A stretch of 64,000 bases of DNA, from assembly GCA_947502495.1 (NCBI GenBank), contig CANNAC010000007.1, positions 146,483 through 210,482 of the forward strand, written 5' to 3'. The notes under the pieces are model-generated. The model did not search any database and was not told the origin of the DNA. It was given only the letters and a program-made list of their open reading frames with translations. The position numbers were made by a program, and so were the translations under genes. Below, one piece after another: positions 9,073 to 16,118 of this stretch. How positions within the stretch are numbered: the stretch's first letter is position 1; each line of letters opens with the position of its first letter. Origin of the DNA: an uncultured Flavobacteriaceae bacterium. GTDB lineage: Bacteria > Bacteroidota > Bacteroidia > Flavobacteriales > Flavobacteriaceae.

Positions 9073-10399
9073 ACAGATTCCTGCCTTCGCAGGAAGTTAC
9101 GAATTAAAAATGCCTAAAATGGGCGAAAGTATAACCGAGGGAACTATAATCAATTGGTTAGTAGCAGAAGGAGGCTCTTTTGAAGAAGGAGATATCATTC
9201 TAGAAGTTGCAACAGATAAAGTGGATAATGAAGTGCCAGCACCAGCTGCAGGAACTTTAATGAAAATATTATTTCAAGCAAAAGATGTTGTGCCTGTTGG
9301 AGAAGTAATGGCTATTCTGGAAGTTTCAGAAGAAATTAAATCTTCGAAAAATAAAGATGTCACTCTGAGTGCAGTCGAAGAATCGAAGACTAAGAAGAAA
9401 GATACTAAAAGACCAAAGCTAGTGCAGCAGCCTTCAGTTTCAAGTTCAGCTTCATTTTCAACTTCAAACACAAACGCTTTCTTTTCACCATTAGTAATCA
9501 AAATTGCAAAAGAGCATCACATTAGTTTTGAAGAATTGGCACGAATTCCTGCAACAGGAAATGAAGGCCGTTTGCGTAAAAGTGATGTGTTTCAATATAT
9601 AGAAGATGGTCGCCCGAATAAATTTGCGCAACCAGTAGCAGAAAAAGACCCAACTGCATATAGAATTCCGCAATTGAATTTCGATAAAGGAAAAGGGAAA
9701 GTCATTGAAATGGATCGAATGCGTCAAATGATTGCAGATCACATGGTGTATTCTAAACATACTTCGCCGCACGTTACTGCTTATGTAGAAGCAGATATGA
9801 CGAATATGGTGCATTGGAGAAATGCAAACAAAGTCGCTTTTCAAGAAAAACATGGAGAACGTTTAACATTCACGCCATTGTTTGTAGAAGCAGTAGCGAA
9901 AGCTGTGAAAGATTTTCCGAATATAAATGCATCTGTCGACGGCAATAATATCATTGTAAAAGAAGATATAAATATTGGTATGGCGACTGCATTACCAAGC
10001 GGGAACTTAATTGTTCCTGTGGTGAAAAATGCGGATACTAAAGATTTAAAAACTATAGCAGCTAACGTAAATGAATTAGCAGGAAAAGCTAGAGAAAACA
10101 AATTAGCAGGAGACGATATTAAAGGAAGTACGTTCACTATCTCAAACGTTGGTACTTTTGGAAGTGTGATGGGAACTCCAATTATCAATCAACCTGAGGT
10201 TGCTATTTTGGCTTTAGGAATTATTAAAAAAAGACCAGAAGTTATTACAACCGAAAAAGGAGATGAAATTGCTATTCGAAGTATGATGTACTTATCGCTT
10301 TCTTTTGATCATCGTGTTGTTGATGGCTTTTTAGGAGGAAGCTTTGTGAGAAGAGTAGCCGATTATTTCGAGCAATTTGATGTAGATAGAAAAATATAA
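9062..10399 (+). CDS. 2-oxoacid dehydrogenase E2 (dihydrolipoyl acyltransferase), re-started after insertion
   Basis: A 445-residue E2. It has a lipoyl domain with the lipoylated Lys in ATDKVDNE (K53), a variable linker, a peripheral subunit-binding domain (about 140-180; SPLVIKIAKEH) and a C-terminal acyltransferase domain with HRVVDG (active-site His about 417). It transfers acyl groups to CoA in a branched-chain-type 2-oxoacid dehydrogenase with the fused E1 that follows. Two oddities come from repeats. Residues 5-10 (IPAFAG) are encoded by the right hairpin of the GIY-YIG element. Residues 99-108 (DVTLSAVEES) in the linker are encoded by a dispersed repeat. The normal family N-terminus would begin at about SYELKMPKMG. 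No E3 gene is near. Confidence 0.9.
   Translation: MKDKQIPAFAGSYELKMPKMGESITEGTIINWLVAEGGSFEEGDIILEVATDKVDNEVPAPAAGTLMKILFQAKDVVPVGEVMAILEVSEEIKSSKNKDVTLSAVEESKTKKKDTKRPKLVQQPSVSSSASFSTSNTNAFFSPLVIKIAKEHHISFEELARIPATGNEGRLRKSDVFQYIEDGRPNKFAQPVAEKDPTAYRIPQLNFDKGKGKVIEMDRMRQMIADHMVYSKHTSPHVTAYVEADMTNMVHWRNANKVAFQEKHGERLTFTPLFVEAVAKAVKDFPNINASVDGNNIIVKEDINIGMATALPSGNLIVPVVKNADTKDLKTIAANVNELAGKARENKLAGDDIKGSTFTISNVGTFGSVMGTPIINQPEVAILALGIIKKRPEVITTEKGDEIAIRSMMYLSLSFDHRVVDGFLGGSFVRRVADYFEQFDVDRKI
9078..9095. repeat. Right hairpin of the GIY-YIG element, translated as part of E2
   Basis: TTCCTGC-CTTC-GCAGGAA, perfect 7-bp arms. It lies after the E2 ATG at 9062, so it is coding and contributes IPAFAG to the E2 N-terminus. 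The duplicated 40 bp begins 2 nt beyond it. Confidence 0.85.
9359..9386 (+). repeat. Dispersed GTCA-type repeat inside the E2 coding region
   Basis: The stretch starting TGTCACTCTGAGTG and ending CGAAGAATC matches the left half of the intergenic palindrome at 10406-10473 (TGTCATTCAGAGTG...GCGAAGAATC) with few differences. It is in frame in the linker between lipoyl and subunit-binding domains, encoding DVTLSAVEES followed by a Lys-rich tract. A flexible linker should tolerate such an insertion. Confidence 0.7.
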
Positions 10400-10405
10400 T
10401 TGAAA

Positions 10406-10473
10406 TGTCATTCAGAGTGAAGCGAAGAATCTCAACATGAGATTGCCACGTCGTTTCTCTTCTCACAATGACA
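10406..10473. repeat. 68-bp palindromic intergenic repeat between E2 and E1
   Basis: It is bounded by TGTCATT and its complement AATGACA, with an inner hairpin AATCTC-AACAT-GAGATT (10428-10444). The right end creates an ATG at 10468 that would extend E1 by six residues. Related half-copies occur at 9359, 38509, 38678, 54535 and 54619. Confidence 0.75.
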
Positions 10474-10485
10474 AAGCATATAAAG

Positions 10486-12537
10486 ATGAATAAAGACATA
10501 CTAAAAAAAGGATTTTCAAAATTGTGTACCGCCAAAGCAATGGCAGAATTGTACGAAGCTAATTTTAAACAAGTATCCAAATACGTGCATGCAACATCTC
10601 GTGGACATGAAGCAATTCAGATTGCTTTAGGAATGCAGTTATTACCTCAAGATTATGCGTTTCCATATTATAGAGATGACGCCATGTTATTATCCTTCGG
10701 TTTAGAACCTTATGATTTAATGTTACAGTTGTTAGCTAAAAAAGACGATCCGTTTTCTGGAGGAAGAACCTATTATGCGCATCCAAGTTTAAAGGATGAC
10801 GATAAGCCTAAAATTCCACATCAATCTTCAGCAACAGGAATGCAAACGATTCCTGCTACAGGAGTTGCTATGGGGATGCAGTACAAAGAATTACAAGGTT
10901 TAGATGATAAAATGCTTAAAGATTTACCGTTTGTGGTGTGTTCTTTAGGGGATGCTTCTGTAACCGAAGGAGAAATTGCAGAAGCCTTTCAAATGGCGGC
11001 TTTAAAGCAAATGCCGATTTTATATTTAGTACAAGATAACGGTTGGGATATTTCAGCAAATGCAGCAGAAACAAGAGCGCAAAATGCTTTTGAATATGCT
11101 AGAGGATTTAACGGATTAGAAGCTATTTCTATTGACGGTGCAAACTTTATAGAAAGTTATGAAGCCGTAGAAAAAGTGATAAAAACAATTCGTGAAGAAC
11201 GAAGACCATTTTTAATTCATGCCAAAGTACCGTTATTAAACCATCATACTTCTGGTGTGAGAATGGAATGGTATCGTGATGATTTAGAAGAAGCACGTTC
11301 TCGTGATCCGTATCCAGTTATAAAAAAGCAGTTAGTGGATAATGGCTTTACGGAAACGGAAATGGAAGCTATAGAAAATTCCGCGAAAGCGAAAGTACAA
11401 ACAGACTTCGAAAAAGCATTATTAGCTGAAGATCCAAAACCGGAAGATTTATTTACCAACGATTTTGTACCAACACCAATAACGGAAGAAAAAGGAACGC
11501 GTGCGCCAGAAGGGGCAGAAAAAGTAGTGATGGTAGATTGCGCTTTATTTGCTGTGGAAGAACTGATGCGAAAGCACAAAGAATGTTTGCTTTACGGACA
11601 AGATGTAGGTGGAAGACTTGGTGGTGTTTTTAGAGAAGCAGCAACATTAGCCCAGAAATTTGGAGACGATCGCGTGTTTAATACACCAATTCAAGAAGCA
11701 TTTATTGTTGGTTCTACCGTTGGTATGAGTGCGGTTGGATTGAAACCAATTGTTGAGGTGCAGTTTGCCGATTATATTTGGCCTGGACTAAATCAGTTAT
11801 TCACAGAAGTAAGTAGAAGTTGTTATTTGTCTAATGGAAAATGGCCAGTTTCTATGATTCTTCGTGTGCCAATTGGGGCTTATGGAAGTGGTGGACCTTA
11901 TCATTCGTCTTCTGTAGAAAGTGTGATTACTAATATTCGTGGTATTAAAATAGCGTACCCAAGTAATGGTGCCGATTTAAAAGGTTTGATGAAGGCCGCG
12001 TACTACGACCCGAATCCAGTGGTGATTTTAGAACATAAAGGTTTGTATTGGTCTAAAGTTGCAGGAACGCAAGGTGCAACCTCTGTAGAGCCAAGTGAAG
12101 ATTATGTATTGCCTTTTGGGAAAGCATGGGTTTTACAAGAAATTTGGAAACAAGAAAATGTAGAAACATTAACTATTGTTACTTACGGAATGGGCGTGCA
12201 TTGGGCAATGAATGCATCGGAAGAATTAGGAATGCAAGACCAAATTGAAGTGATCGATTTACGAACTTTATTTCCTTTAGACGAAGAAACCATTATGAAA
12301 TCGGTGAAGAAAACCGGAAAGTGTTTGGTGGTGACGGAAGAGCCTTCCAATAATAGTTTTGCTAGAGCGTTGTCTGGAAAGATTCAAGAAGAATGTTTTC
12401 AATATTTAGATGCACCAGTAATGACTATTGGTAGTGAGAATATGCCAGCGATTCCGTTGAATTCTATTTTAGAGGAAACCATGATTCCTTCGACGGAAAA
12501 GGTGAAAGCAAAAATAAAAGAACTTTTAAGCTATTAA
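10486..12537 (+). CDS. Fused alpha-beta 2-oxoacid dehydrogenase E1 component
   Basis: A thiamine-pyrophosphate dehydrogenase with alpha and beta chains joined in one polypeptide of 683 residues. The alpha half carries the TPP/Mg signature (LGDASVTEGEIAEAF ... QDNGWDIS). The beta half begins near residue 340 (DCALFAVEELMRKHKECLLYGQDVGG) and ends with the transketolase C-terminal domain. This fused form is common in Bacteroidota and fits decarboxylation of branched-chain 2-oxoacids with the E2 upstream. I chose the ATG at 10486 because the upstream ATG (10468) is formed by the end of a dispersed repeat and adds only MTKHIK. Confidence 0.88.
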   Translation: MNKDILKKGFSKLCTAKAMAELYEANFKQVSKYVHATSRGHEAIQIALGMQLLPQDYAFPYYRDDAMLLSFGLEPYDLMLQLLAKKDDPFSGGRTYYAHPSLKDDDKPKIPHQSSATGMQTIPATGVAMGMQYKELQGLDDKMLKDLPFVVCSLGDASVTEGEIAEAFQMAALKQMPILYLVQDNGWDISANAAETRAQNAFEYARGFNGLEAISIDGANFIESYEAVEKVIKTIREERRPFLIHAKVPLLNHHTSGVRMEWYRDDLEEARSRDPYPVIKKQLVDNGFTETEMEAIENSAKAKVQTDFEKALLAEDPKPEDLFTNDFVPTPITEEKGTRAPEGAEKVVMVDCALFAVEELMRKHKECLLYGQDVGGRLGGVFREAATLAQKFGDDRVFNTPIQEAFIVGSTVGMSAVGLKPIVEVQFADYIWPGLNQLFTEVSRSCYLSNGKWPVSMILRVPIGAYGSGGPYHSSSVESVITNIRGIKIAYPSNGADLKGLMKAAYYDPNPVVILEHKGLYWSKVAGTQGATSVEPSEDYVLPFGKAWVLQEIWKQENVETLTIVTYGMGVHWAMNASEELGMQDQIEVIDLRTLFPLDEETIMKSVKKTGKCLVVTEEPSNNSFARALSGKIQEECFQYLDAPVMTIGSENMPAIPLNSILEETMIPSTEKVKAKIKELLSY

Positions 12538-12612
12538 ATAATTCTATTAGAGATTTCAATTTATTTTGTATATTGAACTCTTAAAATTATAACTATAATA
12601 TTTAAAATAATT

Positions 12613-12969
12613 ATGAAAAAGTATATTACATTTTTAAGCCTTATTGCTGTATTTTTTATTGGGATGCAAGAATCTCAAGCTCAAGACGCTACGGCGGCTA
12701 AAGGAGACGCTCCAATGGTTATTGCTAAAACACAGACTCATGAGTTACATCAATTAGTAGGATTAACAGGAAAACAACAAAGTAGCGCGTATAAAGTGTT
12801 TGTTGATTTGCAACAAAACCTTCAAGGTGTAAGTGATAATAATGATGTTGCTACGGTTCAAAAAATAAAAGCTGCAGTGTCAGAAACTACAAAAGTTAGG
12901 TTGAAAAGTATTTTAACGAAAGAACAATTTGAAATTTATTTAAAGTCTTTAGAAAATTCTAAAGAATAA
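12613..12969 (+). CDS. Small exported helical protein, unknown function
   Basis: 118 residues with a clear signal peptide ending near SQAQ, then a mature region of about 95 residues predicted to be mostly helical, with no cysteine. I do not recognise a named family. The LTGKQQSSAYKVF and ILTKEQFEIYLKSL segments resemble the Spy/CpxP-like helical repeats (LTxxQ) found in small periplasmic proteins of this phylum, but this is only a resemblance. It stands alone between E1 and a bidirectional terminator. Confidence 0.6.
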   Translation: MKKYITFLSLIAVFFIGMQESQAQDATAAKGDAPMVIAKTQTHELHQLVGLTGKQQSSAYKVFVDLQQNLQGVSDNNDVATVQKIKAAVSETTKVRLKSILTKEQFEIYLKSLENSKE

Positions 12970-12985
12970 AAAATAAGTACATATA

Positions 12986-13017
12986 AAAAAACCACTCTAG
13001 TTTAGAGTGGTTTTTTT
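12986..13017. terminator. Bidirectional intrinsic terminator
   Basis: CCACTCTA-GTT-TAGAGTGG stem (12992-13010) flanked by A6 on the left and T7 on the right, placed between two convergent genes. Confidence 0.88.
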
Positions 13018-13024
13018 ATGCTTA

Positions 13025-13558
13025 CTATTGTTGTAAGCCTGGAGGATATTTTTCCATGATTTTGGTAACAAATTCTTGTATTCGTTCTTCCTTTTTGTTT
13101 TGCGATAGATAGCCAGTTCCTTGTCCTTGCCATACTAACTCTTTTTTGCTAGCATCAATTAAATCGATGTACAGAATGCCTTCTGTAGATTTAGAGACTG
13201 TATTGTAGTTGTTCCAGTAATACGGACTCCATCCCCAACCATAGCCATAAGGACTAAAGTTATTGTTGTGTACATTTATTTTTTCTCTAGATTTTGTAAA
13301 AATACTAACTAGTAAATCTGGGTTTTCCGATTTTGTAAAGCCCTTCGTTAATAATTCTGCTTCAATAGCACGAAGAATTCTACGTTTGTCTAGATCATTA
13401 ATTTCTGCTTTGTCAATTCCTGTTTTGTAGAAAGCAAAGGTTTTATAATCATTAAAATTTGCTTGCTTGTCATAATCGGATGCTACTCGCACAGAGCTGC
13501 AAGAGGTAGTTACTACTAATAGAAGTAATACGGATGTGATGGTGAATAGGTGTTTCAT
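13025..13558 (-). CDS. DUF4136 family lipoprotein
   Basis: 177 residues with lipobox TTSC at about C20, followed by the DUF4136 pattern: VASDYDKQANFNDYKTFAFY, an alpha-beta core, a Gly/Tyr/Trp-rich loop (YGYGWGWSPYYW) and a C-terminal helix ending PPG. The family is common in envelopes of Bacteroidota and Proteobacteria, but its function is unknown. It lies 21 nt downstream of the urocanate hydratase gene on the same strand, so it may share a transcript, though no metabolic link is evident. Confidence 0.8.
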   Translation of the reverse strand: MKHLFTITSVLLLLVVTTSCSSVRVASDYDKQANFNDYKTFAFYKTGIDKAEINDLDKRRILRAIEAELLTKGFTKSENPDLLVSIFTKSREKINVHNNNFSPYGYGWGWSPYYWNNYNTVSKSTEGILYIDLIDASKKELVWQGQGTGYLSQNKKEERIQEFVTKIMEKYPPGLQQ

Positions 13559-13579
13559 AGTTGCAATTTTTAAATTTTT

Positions 13580-15559
13580 CTAATTGAATAAAGCATCGTC
13601 TACGTGATTAGGAAGTGTAACCTTTAAGTTTGGTTCTGCTTCCATTGCTCGTTTAATAGCAAATTCTGCTCCTGAATTTCGTGCCCAACTTCGTCTTGAA
13701 ATCCCGTTGTTTACGTCCCAGAATAGCATGGATTTTAAACGTTTAGATGCTTCTGTACTACCATCAAGAACCATACCAAATCCGCCATTTATAACTTCTC
13801 CCCAGCCAACACCACCACCATTGTGAATGCTTACCCAAGTTGCTCCTCTAAAGCTATCTCCAATTACATTTTGTATCGCCATATCTGCTGTGAATCGAGA
13901 ACCATCATAGATATTACTGGTTTCTCTGTATGGGGAATCGGTTCCAGATACATCATGATGATCACGACCTAAAACTACATAGCCTATTTCTTGTTTTGCA
14001 ATGGCATCATTAAAAGCTTGTGCTATTTTCATGCGTCCTTCAGCATCGGCATAAAGTATTCTGGCTTGTGAGCCTACCACTAGTTTGTTTTCTTGTGCTC
14101 CTTTAATCCATTGTATATTATCCGCCATTTGTTGTTGAATCTCTTCTGGCGAATTCTTTTTTATTTCCTCTAAAACCGCACATGCAATAGCGTCTGTTTT
14201 TGCTAAATCTTCTGGTTTTCCAGAAGCACAAACCCAACGGAATGGCCCAAAACCATAATCGAAACACATCGGTCCCATGATATCTTGCACGTAGCTTGGG
14301 TATCTAAAATCAATGCCGTTGTTTGCCATGATATCTGCTCCAGCTCGTGATGCTTCTAAAAGGAAGGCGTTACCATAATCGAAAAAGTAAGTTCCTTTTG
14401 CAGTGTGTTTATTTATAGCTTCGGTATGACGACAAAGTGTTTTTTGAACTTCTATTTTAAACTGTTCCGGATTGTTTGCCATCATTTCATTGGCATTTTC
14501 AAAAGAAATATCTGCAGGATAATAACCGCCAGCCCACGGATTATGAAGTGAGGTTTGATCGCTTCCTAAGTCGATATGCACGTTTGCTTCATCAAATTTT
14601 TCCCAGACATCTACAATATTTCCTAGGTATGCTATGGAAATGGTTTCTTTTTCGGCTTTCGCTTTATTAACACGAGATACTAGTTCGTCTAAATCTGTGA
14701 TTTTTTCGTCGATCCAACCTTGATCTAATCGTACTTGTGTGATTTTAGGATTTACTTCTGCACAAACGGTAATACAGCCAGCAATGTTTCCTGCTTTTGG
14801 TTGTGCACCAGACATGCCACCTAAGCCAGAGGTTACAAAAAGATTTCCTTGCGGTTCCTTTTTTATTTTTCTAAAACCATTTAAAACGGTAATTGTTGTT
14901 CCGTGAACAATTCCTTGCGGTCCAATATACATGAAACTTCCTGCAGTCATTTGTCCGTATTGGGTAACACCAAGCGCATTAAATTTTTCCCAATCGTCCG
15001 GTTTAGAATAATTAGGGATCATCATGCCGTTAGTCACTACAACACGTGGTGCATTTTTATGACTAGGAAATAATCCCATTGGATGCCCAGAGTACATCGC
15101 TAGTGTTTGCTCGTCATTCATTTCGGCTAAATACTTCATGGTTAATCGGTATTGTGCCCAATTGGAGAATACTGCTCCATTACCTCCGTAGGTAATTAAT
15201 TCGTGTGGATGTTGTGCTACAGCATAATCTAAATTATTCTGAATCATCAACATAATAGCAGCGGCCTGTTTTGTTTTAGCAGGATATTCCTCTATTGGTC
15301 TTGCGTACATTTTGTAATCCGGACGTAGACGATACATATAAATTCTTCCGTAGGTTTCTAATTCGTTTTTAAACTCGGGAAGTAATTCTGCATGATGCTT
15401 TTTGTTAAAATAGCGTAGTGCATTACGAAGTGCTAGTTTTTTTTCTTCCGCAGATAAAATCGCTTTACGCTTTGGTGCATGATTTATATCTGCTTCGTAT
15501 GCTTTTGGCTGAGGTAATATTTCTGGAATGCCTTCTAATATTTGATTTTTGAATGTCAT
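13580..15559 (-). CDS. hutU: Urocanate hydratase
   Basis: A 659-residue urocanase, converting urocanate to imidazolone propionate in histidine breakdown. It has the NAD-binding features of the family, including TYGGNGAVFSNWAQYRLT, TSGLGGMSGAQPKAGNIAG and the late GGGVGWGEVINGGFGMVLDG segment. The length matches the longer form found in Bacteroidota. The other hut genes (hutH, hutI, hutG) are not in this window, so the pathway is scattered in this genome. A small DUF5522 gene lies 23 nt upstream on the same strand. Confidence 0.92.
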   Translation of the reverse strand: MTFKNQILEGIPEILPQPKAYEADINHAPKRKAILSAEEKKLALRNALRYFNKKHHAELLPEFKNELETYGRIYMYRLRPDYKMYARPIEEYPAKTKQAAAIMLMIQNNLDYAVAQHPHELITYGGNGAVFSNWAQYRLTMKYLAEMNDEQTLAMYSGHPMGLFPSHKNAPRVVVTNGMMIPNYSKPDDWEKFNALGVTQYGQMTAGSFMYIGPQGIVHGTTITVLNGFRKIKKEPQGNLFVTSGLGGMSGAQPKAGNIAGCITVCAEVNPKITQVRLDQGWIDEKITDLDELVSRVNKAKAEKETISIAYLGNIVDVWEKFDEANVHIDLGSDQTSLHNPWAGGYYPADISFENANEMMANNPEQFKIEVQKTLCRHTEAINKHTAKGTYFFDYGNAFLLEASRAGADIMANNGIDFRYPSYVQDIMGPMCFDYGFGPFRWVCASGKPEDLAKTDAIACAVLEEIKKNSPEEIQQQMADNIQWIKGAQENKLVVGSQARILYADAEGRMKIAQAFNDAIAKQEIGYVVLGRDHHDVSGTDSPYRETSNIYDGSRFTADMAIQNVIGDSFRGATWVSIHNGGGVGWGEVINGGFGMVLDGSTEASKRLKSMLFWDVNNGISRRSWARNSGAEFAIKRAMEAEPNLKVTLPNHVDDALFN

Positions 15560-15582
15560 AATGGTAACCGGCTTTACTTTTT

Positions 15583-15747
15583 TTATGTTGTTTTACGTGA
15601 AGTGGAGGTATTGTAACCGTAAGGACAATGTCTGCAACCGCTTTCGCAACAGTAACCACGTTTTAAATGGTATTGCGCTGTAAAGCATTTGTAGCCTTCG
15701 GGTGTTAGGTAGTAATCACCTTCTTCAAGAGGTATAAATTTCTTCAT
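15583..15747 (-). CDS. DUF5522-type small cysteine-rich protein
   Basis: A 54-residue protein found by translating the strand just upstream of hutU. It starts MKKFIPLEEGDYYLTPEGYK and ends with a compact cysteine cluster GYCCESGCRHCPYGY. The pattern CC-x3-C-x2-C followed by PYG matches the DUF5522 family, a tiny conserved Bacteroidota protein that may bind a metal or iron-sulfur cluster. It probably forms a transcript with hutU (23-nt gap). Any role in urocanate hydratase function is inference from position. Confidence 0.8.
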   Translation of the reverse strand: MKKFIPLEEGDYYLTPEGYKCFTAQYHLKRGYCCESGCRHCPYGYNTSTSRKTT

Positions 15748-15794
15748 CTCACAAATATAATGTAATTTGGATTGATTTTTGAATGGTATAAAAT

Positions 15795-16118
15795 ATGATT
15801 TTTATTTCAAAATATATGGTTCCTAAAGGATATACGGGAATCGCCATTTTTCCTTTTATATTTTTAAAATATAGAAGTTTAAAGGAGGATATTGTTTTAT
15901 TAAATCACGAGAAAATTCATTTAAGACAACAGTTAGAATTGTTGATTGTTCCGTTTTATATCTTGTATTTTTTGGAGTTTTTTGTGCGGTTTATTGGATG
16001 TCGAAATTGGCAGCAAGCGTATCGAAATATTTCCTTTGAAAGAGAAGCTTATATAAATGAAAAAGACCTTAATTATTTAAAATTAAGGCCTCTTTGGAAT
16101 TTTGTAAAGTATTATTAA
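15795..16118 (+). CDS. Small membrane protein with HExxH motif
   Basis: 107 residues with a hydrophobic N-terminal segment, then LNHEKIHLRQQLELL, a perfect zinc-peptidase HExxH motif, followed by a strongly hydrophobic helix (LLIVPFYILYFLEFFVRFI) and a later acidic helix SFEREAYINE that could supply a third ligand. I know similar short proteins in Flavobacteria only as hypothetical. A minimal membrane gluzincin related to M48/M56 peptidases is the obvious idea, unproven. The last 4 nt overlap the convergent CUB-protein gene. Confidence 0.65.
   Translation: MIFISKYMVPKGYTGIAIFPFIFLKYRSLKEDIVLLNHEKIHLRQQLELLIVPFYILYFLEFFVRFIGCRNWQQAYRNISFEREAYINEKDLNYLKLRPLWNFVKYY

Larger units (their letters stand above)
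8665..9136 (+). mobile_element. GIY-YIG mini-element inserted in the 5' end of the E2 gene with 40-bp direct repeats
   Basis: A perfect 40-bp direct repeat (8665-8704 and 9097-9136) covers codons 3-16 of the E2 reading frame. Between the copies lie 392 bp holding a GIY-YIG nuclease ORF bounded by two hairpins, TTCCTGC-GTAT-GCAGGAA (8717-8734) and TTCCTGC-CTTC-GCAGGAA (9078-9095). The left copy precedes the element and the right copy begins the surviving E2 gene. There are no IS-type terminal inverted repeats or transposase. The arrangement is seen directly in the sequence; that the nuclease caused the insertion is inference. Confidence 0.8.

Noticed and set aside
9274..10188. Antisense frames opposite E2
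   Set aside because: Shadows of the conserved E2 coding strand without recognisable domains.
13580..15559. A full histidine-utilisation operon around hutU
   Set aside because: No hutH, hutI or hutG homologues are in the neighbouring genes.
15465..15659. Minus-strand frame of 64 codons overlapping the start of hutU
   Set aside because: It overlaps hutU and the DUF5522 gene in another frame and has no family-like sequence; the DUF5522 frame explains this region.
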